Below are positions 8,085 to 16,718 of a stretch of 64,000 bases of DNA, piece by piece. The stretch comes from JBHENC01 sp051000345 (GTDB lineage Bacteria > Acidobacteriota > Blastocatellia > Pyrinomonadales > Pyrinomonadaceae). Position numbers and translations under genes: made by a program. Under the pieces are notes generated by a model that was not told the DNA's origin, ran no database searches, and was given only the letters and a program-made list of their open reading frames with translations. Location: the NCBI GenBank assembly GCA_051000345.1, contig JBPCOJ010000038.1, positions 1 to 64,000 on the forward strand, read 5' to 3'. The first letter of the stretch is position 1. Every line of letters starts with the position of its first letter.

Positions 8085-9629
8085 CTAATCGAGATTGAAG
8101 AGTCTTACTAGCTCACGCTTGAGCAATTTGCCCGTCGGCCCTTTCGGAATATCTGCGACGAAGCGCACTGACTTCGGGCATTTGTAATCGGCGAGGCGTG
8201 CGCGGCAGAACTCAATCAACTCTTCTTCCGTCGCGTTCATTCCATCTTTCAATACAACGAAGGCCGCGACTTCTTCGCCGTAGAGTTTGTTGGGTACGCC
8301 TACGACGGCGGCCTGCGCGATTGTGGGATGCTCGTAAAGCGTTTCGTCTATTTCGCGCGGGTAGATGTTTTCGCCGCCGCGTATAATCATGTCGGATTTG
8401 CGATCCACGATGTAGAAGAAGCCGTCCGCATCCCGATAGCCGATGTCGCCCGTGTGAAACCAACCATTTCGGAAAGCGTGTGCTGTCGCCACTTCGTTTT
8501 TGTAATAGCCCTTCAAGATGTTTTCGCCGCGCAGCACGATTTCGCCGGGTACATCAAACGGCACTTCCCTGTCTTCTTCATCGAAGATTTTCATTTCGTT
8601 GCCAATCGACATGCCGCACGAGCCGGGACGCCTGCGCTCGTTTGGCGGATTAAAAGTCGAGCGGCACGTTGATTCAGAAAGCCCGTAGCCTTCGATGACA
8701 AGACAATGAAAAATTTCCTCGAATTGCTTTAAGACTTCGGCGGGTACGGGCGCGCTGCCGCACATAGCGAAGCGCAAACTCTTTGTGTCGAGTTCGGCAG
8801 GCACGCCCTGCGGATATGTGGCGAGAAGCATTTGCAGCATCGTTGCGACGGAGCCGAAAGAAGTAATTTCATAGTCGGCGATTGTTTGCCAGAAACGCGA
8901 TGCGGAGAATTTCGTGGCGACCACCGTCGAGGCTCCGGCATAAAGCGCGGACATCATCGTGACTGAAACAGCGTTCATGTGAAAGAGCGGCATCATCGTG
9001 AGCAGGCGATCCGCTTTCGTAAATTTCAGCCACGCGACGATCTGCCGCGCGTTCGCCAGCAGATTGCCGTGCGTCAGCACACAGCCTTTCGGCTTGCCCG
9101 TTGTGCCGGAGGTATAAATGATAATCGCCTCGTCATCTTTGTTAAGCCCGACGCTCGGCAGCTCGTCGTCTGCGTGCGCAAAATCTTCGGTGGCCTTTCC
9201 TTCATCGTCAAACTCTATAACGCTGCTTAACTTCGGCAATGAATCGCGCACGGCTTTGATCTGTTCTTGAAATTCCGTGTGAACAAGCAGCGCCTTCGCT
9301 TCCGAATCGGAAATCACATAAGCTATTTCCGCCGCCTTGAGCAGCGAATTGACGGGGTTTGCAAGCGCGCCGAGTTTGAAGCAAGCGAAGTATGCGATGA
9401 CGTATTCGGTGCTGTTCGGAAGCAGCAGACTTACCGCGTCGCCTTTCGCAATGCCATGCGAAGCAAGCAGGCGCGCGGTACGATTGACGGCTTCATCGAA
9501 CTCCGCGTAAGTCCCACAGCGCTTGTCCGCTTCGGAAAAAAGAAAAACTTTATCGGGCGTTTGCCGCGCTTGCTGTTCCAGCAATTCGCGCAGGCTGCTG
9601 GCAGCATCAGGTGAAAATTCAGGTGTCAT
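8085..9629 (-). CDS. AMP-forming acyl-CoA synthetase
   Basis: Activates a carboxylic acid, probably a fatty or aryl acid, as acyl-AMP and then acyl-CoA. The 514 residues show the ANL-family motifs in order: P-loop-like YTSGTTGKPKGC near 173, MMPLFHMNAV near 208, GYGLSESTC near 315, the TGD motif in WFHTGDIGYRD near 393, DRKSDMIIRGGENIYP near 408 and the C-terminal lysine in PTGKLLKREL near 500. The substrate cannot be read from sequence. It converges on the selenoprotein gene with an 18-base gap and stands alone on this strand. Confidence 0.9.
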   Translation of the reverse strand: MTPEFSPDAASSLRELLEQQARQTPDKVFLFSEADKRCGTYAEFDEAVNRTARLLASHGIAKGDAVSLLLPNSTEYVIAYFACFKLGALANPVNSLLKAAEIAYVISDSEAKALLVHTEFQEQIKAVRDSLPKLSSVIEFDDEGKATEDFAHADDELPSVGLNKDDEAIIIYTSGTTGKPKGCVLTHGNLLANARQIVAWLKFTKADRLLTMMPLFHMNAVSVTMMSALYAGASTVVATKFSASRFWQTIADYEITSFGSVATMLQMLLATYPQGVPAELDTKSLRFAMCGSAPVPAEVLKQFEEIFHCLVIEGYGLSESTCRSTFNPPNERRRPGSCGMSIGNEMKIFDEEDREVPFDVPGEIVLRGENILKGYYKNEVATAHAFRNGWFHTGDIGYRDADGFFYIVDRKSDMIIRGGENIYPREIDETLYEHPTIAQAAVVGVPNKLYGEEVAAFVVLKDGMNATEEELIEFCRARLADYKCPKSVRFVADIPKGPTGKLLKRELVRLFNLD

Positions 9630-9829
9630 TTTGGCTTTTCAAGAATGTTTGCTGTGGTATATTGATGCGCTTGTACAAGTAACAAAGAGGCGCGGGCGTT
9701 CGTAAATAGTTCCCGCGTTTCGAGCTTATCGAAAACGCTTCCATTCTGACAAACGCATCTTCTCGTATCTTCGCTCAAACGCAGTAAAGAGGCGCGCGAA
9801 CGCTTGGAACGTTTCGCTTCGTCGGATCA

Positions 9830-11140
9830 ATGAAACCAGCTTCAGAATATCCTTCTACTTTACGCGACACCGTAACCGAACGCGCGGGACGCAGGGACGC
9901 CGCTGCGCCCGAAGCCGTTGCCAAGAGCGCGCGCACGCAGCCAATCGAAGGTATAGATTACAAACAGGCCGCCGTGGATTACCCGCACAGGCTGGACGAA
10001 GACAGCAAGTATTATCTGCGCACGAAGCCATTCGTCAATGTCGCCAATAAAACCTTGCGCCACGACGGGCGTGGATTGGACGCGGAGACGCGCCGCTTCT
10101 TCGGCGACTTCGCGGGCATCGTCAACGCGCTCGGCTTGCGCAGCGGTCAAAGAATTCTGGATGTCGGCTGCGGCCCCGGCTGGTTAAGCGAATTCCTCGC
10201 GCGCTTCGGCTACCGCGTCACGGGCATCGACATAAGCCCTGCGATGATTGAAATCGCGCGCGAAAGATTGCAGCGCGTTCCCTATTCTGTCGATCCCGCA
10301 ACCCCTCTCGATTACAGATTCATCGTACACGACATTGAAACTGCGCCGCTCCCTGAAACCTTCGACGCCATTATCTGTTACGACTCGCTGCATCACTTCG
10401 CAAACGAACAAACTGTGCTCCGCCATCTCGCCGCAATGCTCTGCGACGGTGGAATCCTGTTTATACTCGAAGGCGACAAACCAAACGAAGGCTCCGCCGC
10501 CGAGCAAGAGTTAATAGACGAGATGCGCCGATTTCAAACACTCGAATCTCCGTTCGGCGGCGATTACCTGCGCACGATTTTGCGCGGGCAAGGCTTCATC
10601 GTTATCGGCGATTACATCAGCGTCAGCGGTTTCTTCGACCGCGACACATTGATGGACAATCAATTACACGTTCCCACGCCCGCCGTCAATTATCTTCTCT
10701 GCAAAAAACTTTCTCCTGCGAAGGATTCGGCGCTCGACGTTGTGCCGGACAGCCGCGCGCCCGGCATTCTCTCTGCCCGCCTGTCGATGATCGAAGGCTG
10801 GCCTCGACAAACAAACGCCTCGGCGCTCATCGAAGCTTCATTGAAAGTTGAAAACACGGGCGACACCGTATGGCTGACCGGCGCGGCAACACGCATGGGA
10901 GCCGTCACGCTCGGCGTTAAAGTATTCGACGAAAACGATTGCTTGATTCAGGAATTTCACGGCGAACCCGCGATAGAGTACGCCCTCGCGCCCGGCGAAA
11001 GCACGACGCTTTCGCTCAAGTATCGCGCGCCGGATACTCCCGGTTCTTACAGATTCAAAATCGATCTCGTCGATCAGCAAATCTGCTGGTTCGAGCAACA
11101 CGGCTCGCAACCTTTAGAACTCGCGCTTCTCGTTCGGTAA
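9830..11140 (+). CDS. SAM-dependent methyltransferase with C-terminal Ig-like domain
   Basis: A 436-residue protein with a class I methyltransferase domain at about residues 75-235: motif I LDVGCGPGWLSEFLARFGY, the acidic end of strand 2 in GIDIS, DAIICYDSLHHF (motif post-I to II) and GGILFILEGDKP. Residues about 325-436 form a beta-rich unit (KVENTGDTVW, LAPGESTTLSLKYRAP, GSYRFKIDLVDQ) like the Ig-like domains fused to sugar or surface-polymer enzymes. The substrate is unknown. The N-terminal 40 residues are low complexity. It is not overlapped by either neighbour. Confidence 0.8.
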   Translation: MKPASEYPSTLRDTVTERAGRRDAAAPEAVAKSARTQPIEGIDYKQAAVDYPHRLDEDSKYYLRTKPFVNVANKTLRHDGRGLDAETRRFFGDFAGIVNALGLRSGQRILDVGCGPGWLSEFLARFGYRVTGIDISPAMIEIARERLQRVPYSVDPATPLDYRFIVHDIETAPLPETFDAIICYDSLHHFANEQTVLRHLAAMLCDGGILFILEGDKPNEGSAAEQELIDEMRRFQTLESPFGGDYLRTILRGQGFIVIGDYISVSGFFDRDTLMDNQLHVPTPAVNYLLCKKLSPAKDSALDVVPDSRAPGILSARLSMIEGWPRQTNASALIEASLKVENTGDTVWLTGAATRMGAVTLGVKVFDENDCLIQEFHGEPAIEYALAPGESTTLSLKYRAPDTPGSYRFKIDLVDQQICWFEQHGSQPLELALLVR

Positions 11141-11217
11141 TCTTTCGTATTCGCCGTGACTGGTTCGTTTCATTCAGTTGTTCAAAGCGTCCCTAACATC
11201 GGAGGTAAAAGAATTTC

Positions 11218-12696
11218 ATGTTGATTTATCGTAATTTTATCGGCGGCGAGTGGATCGAATCCGCTTCCGCAAAAACAGTATTGAATCTTAATCCGGCGAA
11301 CACGGAAGACGTGCTCGGCACTGTTCGCCTCGCAACACGCGACGAAGCGCGACGCGCTGTCGAGGCCGCGAGCGAGGCTTTTCGCATGTGGCGCGCGACA
11401 CCTGCGCCGACACGCGGGCGCATCGTCAATCGCGCCGCGCGTCTCATGGAAGACGACAAGGAAAATCTCGCGCAACTCTTAACGCGTGAGGAAGGCAAAA
11501 CAATCGGCGAATCTCGCGGCGAACTACAACGCGCCATCAACGTCACGGAATTTTGCGCGGGCGAGGCAAGACGCTTGAACGGCGAAACGATTCAATCGGA
11601 GCTTCCCGCAAACTTCGCTTACACGATCAAACAACCCATCGGCGTCGTCGCTTGCATAACGCCTTGGAATTTTCCCGTGGCGATTCCCATCTGGAAAATC
11701 GCGCCCGCGCTCGTCGCCGGAAACACAGTCGTCTTCAAGCCCGCGACGCTCACGCCCGCGACTGCGGTTCGCCTTGTAGAGATTTTCGAGGAAGCGGGCA
11801 TACCGAAGGGCGTGCTCAATCTCATCATCGGCAACGGCTCTGAAGCGGGCGACGAAATCATCAATCACAGGGCAGTGCGCGCCATCTCCTTCACAGGCTC
11901 GAACGAAATCGGCCTGCGTCTCTACGAACAAGCATCGCAGCGCGGCGCAAAAGTCCAATGCGAAATGGGCGGTAAAAATCCTGTGGTAGTGATGGAAGAC
12001 GCAGACCTAGACCTCGCCGTCGAATCAACTGCACAGGGCGCATTCGGTTCGAGCGGGCAACGCTGCACCGCGACGAGCCGCGCCGTTGTCGTCGAGAGCA
12101 TCGCAGATGAATTTGTGGAACGCATCAGCGCCCGCGCGAAAAGCTTGCGGCTCGGCGACGGAAGCGATCCGAACACGGACATCGGGCCGAGCGTCGATGA
12201 AAGTCAATTCAACACGGTGCTCAGGTATATAGACATCGGGCGCGAAGACGGCGCGAGTTTAGTTTGCGGCGGCGCGCGTGCAAGCGTTGACGGATTGAGC
12301 AAGGGTTATTTTGTGCAGCCAGCGGTCTTCGATTATGTCACGACAGACATGCGCATTGCCCGCGAAGAGATATTCGGCCCCGTGCTTTCCGTTCTTCGCG
12401 TCAAAGATTTCGACCAAGCGATGCAGGCTGCCAACGATAGCGAATACGGCCTTTCGTCTTCCATTTTCTCAAACGACGCGACGCGCATTTTCCGCTTCGT
12501 TGATGAAATCGAAACCGGCATGACGCACATCAACTCGCCCACGACGGGGGGCGAGGCGCATATTCCCTTCGGCGGCATCAAAGCGACGGGCATCGGCGAC
12601 CGCGAACAAGGCTCGACCGCCCTCGATTTCTACACCGAACTCAAAGTTGTTTACGTTGACTATACGGGGCGCAAACGCGAAGGCAATTTGTATTAA
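11218..12696 (+). CDS. NAD(P)-dependent aldehyde dehydrogenase, likely (methyl)malonate-semialdehyde type by context
   Basis: A 492-residue aldehyde dehydrogenase. Key segments are PWNFPVAIPIWKIAPAL near 155, KPATLTPA near 180, the SFTGSNEIG nucleotide loop near 225, the general-base Glu in EMGGKNPVV near 250 and the nucleophile Cys in SGQRCTATSR near 283, plus the EEIFGPVLSV block near 380. By sequence style it is close to 2,5-dioxovalerate/succinate semialdehyde enzymes. Its cluster contains a beta-alanine-type aminotransferase and reductive pyrimidine degradation genes, so oxidation of malonate semialdehyde (or methylmalonate semialdehyde from thymine) is a reasonable inference. A GGAGG ribosome site precedes the ATG. 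Confidence 0.88.
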   Translation: MLIYRNFIGGEWIESASAKTVLNLNPANTEDVLGTVRLATRDEARRAVEAASEAFRMWRATPAPTRGRIVNRAARLMEDDKENLAQLLTREEGKTIGESRGELQRAINVTEFCAGEARRLNGETIQSELPANFAYTIKQPIGVVACITPWNFPVAIPIWKIAPALVAGNTVVFKPATLTPATAVRLVEIFEEAGIPKGVLNLIIGNGSEAGDEIINHRAVRAISFTGSNEIGLRLYEQASQRGAKVQCEMGGKNPVVVMEDADLDLAVESTAQGAFGSSGQRCTATSRAVVVESIADEFVERISARAKSLRLGDGSDPNTDIGPSVDESQFNTVLRYIDIGREDGASLVCGGARASVDGLSKGYFVQPAVFDYVTTDMRIAREEIFGPVLSVLRVKDFDQAMQAANDSEYGLSSSIFSNDATRIFRFVDEIETGMTHINSPTTGGEAHIPFGGIKATGIGDREQGSTALDFYTELKVVYVDYTGRKREGNLY

Positions 12697-12710
12697 AAGG
12701 AGTAGTCGAA

Positions 12711-12923
12711 ATGAGTAATACTTTTACCGCCGTCGTCAAAAAGGACGGCGATTGGTGGATTGGTTGGATAAAAGAAATCATGGGCGTCAATTGTCAGGAA
12801 GCGACACGCGAAGAACTTCTTGAAACTTTGCGTGTAATTTTGCGCGCGGCGTTGGAGTTTAACCGGCAAGAGGCGCTCGACGTTGCGGGAACGAATTACG
12901 AAGAAGAACTGATTATGGTATGA
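12711..12923 (+). CDS. HicB-like small protein
   Basis: A 70-residue protein with the HicB partial RNase H-like fold pattern: FTAVVKKDGDWWIGWIKEIMG, then a helix TREELLETLRVILRAALEF. HicB proteins neutralise HicA mRNA interferases, but no hicA follows directly; the next gene is another hicB-like ORF. It begins 14 bases after the aldehyde dehydrogenase stop behind an AAAGGAGTAG ribosome site. It may be a solitary antitoxin or regulator. Confidence 0.6.
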   Translation: MSNTFTAVVKKDGDWWIGWIKEIMGVNCQEATREELLETLRVILRAALEFNRQEALDVAGTNYEEELIMV

Positions 12924-12973
12924 AGCGCAGAGATTTGTAATTTGTATTGGTTCTTGATCTGGAGGGTTAAATC

Positions 12974-13165
12974 ATGAGAACAGTGCAGTACACATTTTGG
13001 CAGGACGGTGAGTTTTTCATCGGTCAGTTGAACGAGTATCCTGAATATCAAACGCAGGCACACTCAAAAGACGAGTTGCTTGTGAACCTCAGAGACTTGC
13101 TGGCTGATATTGAGTCAGGTGAAGTGCCATTCGTCAGAAGAGTAGAAGAGATGGTCGTGGCTTGA
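12974..13165 (+). CDS. hicB: HicB-family antitoxin
   Basis: A 63-residue HicB-type protein: QYTFWQDGEFFIGQLNEYP followed by the helix SKDELLVNLRDLLADIESG. It lacks a C-terminal DNA-binding extension, as do many minimal HicB proteins. The stop codon overlaps the start of hicA (TGATG), the standard coupling of such pairs. A GGAGGG ribosome site precedes the ATG. Function as antitoxin of the adjacent mRNA interferase is inferred from family and arrangement. Confidence 0.72.
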   Translation: MRTVQYTFWQDGEFFIGQLNEYPEYQTQAHSKDELLVNLRDLLADIESGEVPFVRRVEEMVVA

Positions 13166-13353
13166 TGAAGAGGCGCGAACTGATAAAGATACTGACTGAT
13201 ATGGGTTGCGTGCTAGTGCGCTCCGGCGGCAAACATGATTGGTACACCAACCCGCAGACCAAACAATCACAGCCGGTTCCGCGCCATAATGAGATCAACG
13301 AATTTCTTGCTAAGTCAATCATCAAGAAACTAAGGAGCGAGGAGCTAGATTAG
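13165..13353 (+). CDS. hicA: HicA-family mRNA interferase toxin
   Basis: A 62-residue double-stranded-RNA-binding-like protein. It shows the HicA pattern KRRELIKILTDMGCVLVR, then SGGKHDWYTN with the catalytic His, and a basic helix EFLAKSIIKKL at the end. HicA toxins cleave translated mRNAs. The ATG overlaps the hicB stop; a TTG three bases earlier is less likely as start. Forms a complete HicBA module between two catabolic genes. Confidence 0.75.
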   Translation: MKRRELIKILTDMGCVLVRSGGKHDWYTNPQTKQSQPVPRHNEINEFLAKSIIKKLRSEELD

Positions 13354-13403
13354 TTTCAATTCAATTCCCCAAGAGGGAACACAAGCAAATTTCAAGAGGA
13401 ACA

Positions 13404-14714
13404 ATGAGCACCACAACCACACCCAAACAATCGCCATCTGACATCGTGCGCAAGCACAAAGAATTTCTCTTCCCCGCCGTCGCCACTTATTATGAAGACC
13501 CGCTCGCGCTCGTGCGCGGCGAAGGCTCTTACGTCTGGGACGATGCGGGCAATCGTTATCTTGATTGCTTCGGCGGCGTGCTCACCGTCAGCGTCGGCCA
13601 CGCGAATCCGAAAGTTGTGGCAGCGATTGTCGAGCAAGTGAAGACGTTGCAACACACTTCCGCGCTCTACGCCAATAAGCCGCAATCAGACCTCGCGGAA
13701 AAACTTTACCAGATCACGCCCGGACGCCTGCAAAAATCCTTCTTCACCAGCAGCGGCACGGAAGCCGACGACACGGCGATCATGGCCGCCAAAATCCACA
13801 CAGGCCGCCACGAAATAGTCGTCCTGCGCCACAGTTATTCGGGACGCTCTGCGACCGCGCTTTCCGCCGTCGGCCATTCGACATGGCGCGCATTGCCTGC
13901 GCAAGTCGCTGGCATCGTTCATGCACGCGCGCCGTATTGCTATCGCTGCCCGATGAAACTTTCCTATCCGGAATGCGGCCTCGCCTGCGCCGAAGACATC
14001 GAAGACGTGATTATGACGACGACGACGGGCGAGATCGCCGCGTTCATGGCCGAGACAATCTTGGGCGTCGGCGGCTTCATCGTTCCGCCGCCCGGCTACT
14101 TCGAGCGCGCCGTCGAAATCGCACGCGCTCACGGTGGCCTCTTCATCTGCGACGAAGTGCAAACCGCATGGGGGCGAACCGGCGATAAATGGTTCGGCAT
14201 CGAGCACTGGAACGTCGAACCCGACATCATTACTTCCGCCAAAGGCATGGCGAACGGCGTACCCATCGGATTGACCATCGCCACGCCCGAAGTCGCCGAC
14301 AGCTTTCCCGGCCTGACCTTCGCCACCTTCGGCGGCAATCCCGTTTCAGCCGCCGCCGCCATCGCCACCATCCGCGTCATCGAAGAAGAAGATTTGAAAC
14401 ACAACGCGGCGGTAGTGGGCGCATACTTCCACGAACGCCTTCAAGAACTCAAATCAAAATACACGGTCATCGGCGATGTGCGCGGTCTCGGCCTCATGCA
14501 GGCGCTCGAACTCGTTAAAGACCGCGAAACCAAAGAGCCGCATCCGCAGGCCGTGCTCAAAGTCTTCGAGGAAACCAAACGTCGCGGCGTCCTCATCGGC
14601 AAAGGCGGTCTCTACGGCAACGTCATCCGCACCGGCATGATGCTCAACTCGACAAAAGATCACGTCAACGAGCTTGTCGAAGCTCTGGATGCAGCCTTCG
14701 CCGTGTCCGTATAA
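13404..14714 (+). CDS. Class III PLP-dependent aminotransferase, probable beta-alanine aminotransferase
   Basis: A 436-residue fold-type I aminotransferase. Visible landmarks are the SSGTEADDTAI phosphate-contact block near 112, FICDEVQTAWGRTG near 247 with the cofactor-contacting Asp, and the Schiff-base lysine in TSAKGMANGVPIG near 278. The sequence resembles the AGXT2-like group, which includes alanine-glyoxylate and beta-alanine/aminoisobutyrate aminotransferases. In a cluster for reductive pyrimidine breakdown the likely job is to turn beta-alanine (from uracil) or beta-aminoisobutyrate (from thymine) into the semialdehyde for the dehydrogenase upstream. Residues CYRCPMKLSYPECGLAC form an unusual four-Cys patch near 175-190. 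The substrate is inferred. Confidence 0.86.
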   Translation: MSTTTTPKQSPSDIVRKHKEFLFPAVATYYEDPLALVRGEGSYVWDDAGNRYLDCFGGVLTVSVGHANPKVVAAIVEQVKTLQHTSALYANKPQSDLAEKLYQITPGRLQKSFFTSSGTEADDTAIMAAKIHTGRHEIVVLRHSYSGRSATALSAVGHSTWRALPAQVAGIVHARAPYCYRCPMKLSYPECGLACAEDIEDVIMTTTTGEIAAFMAETILGVGGFIVPPPGYFERAVEIARAHGGLFICDEVQTAWGRTGDKWFGIEHWNVEPDIITSAKGMANGVPIGLTIATPEVADSFPGLTFATFGGNPVSAAAAIATIRVIEEEDLKHNAAVVGAYFHERLQELKSKYTVIGDVRGLGLMQALELVKDRETKEPHPQAVLKVFEETKRRGVLIGKGGLYGNVIRTGMMLNSTKDHVNELVEALDAAFAVSV

Positions 14715-14753
14715 AATAGTTCTGATCGTTGATATGAAAGAGAGGTTATACGA

Positions 14754-14969
14754 ATGGGAGTTCTGACCATCGAAGGAATTGTTGATAACGGTCAAATTAA
14801 ATTGCCTGCTGATGTTCACTTGCCGGAACACGCTAAAGTTTATGTCATCGTGCCGGACATGAAGGTAGAGCAGACCGTTCATCTATTCAGCCCTCGCTTG
14901 AAGAATCCGAATCAGGCAGCCGAGTTTGAGATGGAGATTTCAGCGGAGTCATCTGATGCCAGCTTATGA
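14754..14969 (+). CDS. Small antitoxin-like protein preceding a retropepsin-like gene
   Basis: A 71-residue protein: GVLTIEGIVDNGQIKLPADVHLPEHAKVYVIVPD is a compact beta-barrel pattern like the AF2212/DUF104 or AbrB-like antitoxin group ('xxxIxGxVxNGxIxLPxxxxLPExxxVxV'). The second half is charged and low in structure. It overlaps the start of the next gene by 14 bases. A GAGAGG ribosome site precedes the ATG. The antitoxin label is tentative. Confidence 0.55.
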   Translation: MGVLTIEGIVDNGQIKLPADVHLPEHAKVYVIVPDMKVEQTVHLFSPRLKNPNQAAEFEMEISAESSDASL

Positions 14970-15345
14970 TTCTGCATTGTTCACGCCACCGGCTCCGCTT
15001 GCGCGCGTCATGTTGCGTCATCCAGATAGCGGCGCGACACGGGCCGACGTGCCGATGCTGCTGGACACGGGCGCAGACGTGACGCTGCTTCCGCAAGCCG
15101 CAGTGAGCGAGTTGGGAGTTACACCGCTAAGCGATAAGAGCTACGAGATAATCGGATTTGAAGGGCAGGCCAGCTTGTCTTCGGTTGTGCGCGTCGAAAT
15201 GATCTTTTTAGGCATGACTTTTCGCGGCCAATTCCTGCTAATCGAACAGGAATGGGGCATCTTAGGACGCAACGTGCTAAACGCAGTGTCTTTGCTATTC
15301 GATGGCCCAAACTTAATATGGGAGCAGCGCAAGGCACACACCTGA
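14956..15345 (+). CDS. Retropepsin-like aspartic protease domain protein (clan AA)
   Basis: A 129-residue protein with the single-lobe aspartic protease pattern: the catalytic motif MLLDTGADVTLLP near residue 31, a flap-like region GFEGQASLSS, and the C-terminal hydrophobic-Gly block WGILGRNVLNAVSLLFDG near 100. Such single-domain proteases act as dimers. The start at 14956 is in the overlap with the upstream small gene; an earlier in-frame start at 14926 would lie wholly within it. The pairing of a small beta-barrel ORF and this protease recurs as a unit in cyanobacteria and related genomes as I recall it; function is unknown. Confidence 0.72.
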   Translation: MPAYDSALFTPPAPLARVMLRHPDSGATRADVPMLLDTGADVTLLPQAAVSELGVTPLSDKSYEIIGFEGQASLSSVVRVEMIFLGMTFRGQFLLIEQEWGILGRNVLNAVSLLFDGPNLIWEQRKAHT

Positions 15346-15634
15346 CCAATAAAAGGCGGACTCTACACCCAGTTTTGAGCAACGAAACTTTACAGGACGA
15401 AATAGCCGTTTCGGTGGCGCGGGTTTTGGCTTCGGCGAATCGCAAGGCGAAAGAGTTAGGCGTTGATGTCCAGACGAGCCTAATTACCGTTTCATAGCAT
15501 TTGGCGCAAGGCGTCTGTCTATGGCGCGTGCCGGTGCGGACGCGAGAGATTACGTCGGGCGGCACGGCGGCGATTTAATGATTGATATTGACCCGCTAAA
15601 GGCAGACATCAAACAAATTTTGCGTGGGCAGTGA
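15318..15634 (+). pseudogene. Decayed small gene downstream of the retropepsin-like gene
   Basis: Two fragments look coding. The first (15318-15497) contains LSNETLQDEIAVSVARVLASA and ends at a TAG after SLITVS; reading through the stop gives HLAQGVCLWRV in the same frame. The second (15521-15634, another frame) contains GRHGGDLMIDIDPLKADIKQ and ILRGQ at the end. Together they resemble one protein of about 105 residues interrupted by one stop and one frameshift, because the second fragment has the 'GGDLxIxIDPxxxxIKQxLxGQ' ending of small proteins found near such proteases. A real gene with a different layout cannot be excluded. Confidence 0.4.
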
Positions 15635-15659
15635 AAACAATATGGGGGGAAAATCAAAA

Positions 15660-16700
15660 ATGCCGACACTCGAAGAATCAAAACGGCTCTACGAACTTGC
15701 CGTAAAATTAAAAGAGCTTGCGCCTTGGGAATGGATGGACGAATCCGAAATTTTCGGCGTACAAAATCCTGAAACAGACGAACTTGGTTTTATCAGCGTA
15801 ATGGGAATGATGGGCGAACATCTTGCTGTCGGCGTTTATTTGGGCGCGGAAGGTTTATATGGCTTTTGGGATTTTCAAGATGAAAAACACGAAACAGAGC
15901 CTTTGGCATTATTCGATATACCGCAGCTTCAAGTTTCATTTGAGAATCGTGACGGACTAAAAAAGGAAGACCGCGATTCGATTAAAGAACTCGGTTTGAA
16001 GTTTCGCGGGACGCAAAATTATCCGATGTTTCGTCGCACCGAATCCGGTTTTCTGCCTTGGTTTATTACATCGGAAGATGCACGGTTTTTGATTTATGCG
16101 ATAGAACAAACTCTTGAGGTTGCTCCTCGTGTCAAAGAAAACCCTCTCATTTTATTAAACGAAAGCGGCAAAAAGAATGAAACTTATTTGGTGCGTAGAG
16201 CCGAAAAACAAAATGGACAACTCGTTTGGCAAGACGAGATGAAACGTGTTTTACCGCCTACGCCTGAATCTATTTCATTTAGTCTTTCGCAAGAAACTAT
16301 CAATCGTCTTAGAAAACTTCCGCAAAACAACAATCTGATATTTGAAGTAGATTTATTTCACGCTCCAACACCTGTCGCAGATAAAAATAAACGTCCTTTT
16401 TTTCCGAAAATGCTGATGATTTCGGAAACCAACAGCCGCTTCATTCTTGGTTTTGAAATAACAAAGCCACAAAAAGAACCTTCTAAAACACAGGCGGAAA
16501 TTCTCAATAACATAATAAAAATCTGGTCAAATCATAAAGTTCTGCCAAGAGAAATTCGGGTCAGTTCAGATTTGCTTTTTAATTTGCTCAAAGGCTTTAC
16601 CCAACAACTAAACGTCAAACTTCGCCAAACAAATAATTTAATCGCAATCAGTGAGGCAAAAGAGGAAATGTTTGGTTTCTTCGGAAACTCATTTTTCTAA
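15660..16700 (+). CDS. DUF7309/DUF6930-like protein of unknown function
   Basis: A 346-residue soluble protein. The N-terminal part (LYELAVKLKELAPWEWM, IFGVQNPETDELGFISVMG, HLAVGVYLGAEGLYGF) matches the pattern I associate with DUF7309, and the C-terminal part (residues about 195-345, with FLPRE-like LPREIRVSSDLLFNLL) that of DUF6930; neither has a known activity. The gene is clearly richer in A+T than the catabolic genes around it, a sign of transfer. The ATG at 15660 has a GGGGGGA ribosome site at suitable distance; starts at 15642 and 15624 also fit. Confidence 0.6.
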   Translation: MPTLEESKRLYELAVKLKELAPWEWMDESEIFGVQNPETDELGFISVMGMMGEHLAVGVYLGAEGLYGFWDFQDEKHETEPLALFDIPQLQVSFENRDGLKKEDRDSIKELGLKFRGTQNYPMFRRTESGFLPWFITSEDARFLIYAIEQTLEVAPRVKENPLILLNESGKKNETYLVRRAEKQNGQLVWQDEMKRVLPPTPESISFSLSQETINRLRKLPQNNNLIFEVDLFHAPTPVADKNKRPFFPKMLMISETNSRFILGFEITKPQKEPSKTQAEILNNIIKIWSNHKVLPREIRVSSDLLFNLLKGFTQQLNVKLRQTNNLIAISEAKEEMFGFFGNSFF

Positions 16701-16718
16701 CTTCAGAATAACAAAGCT

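Noticed and set aside
15252..15317. Upstream in-frame extension of the small gene after the retropepsin-like gene
   Set aside because: These codons lie wholly within the protease frame and look like an out-of-frame shadow.
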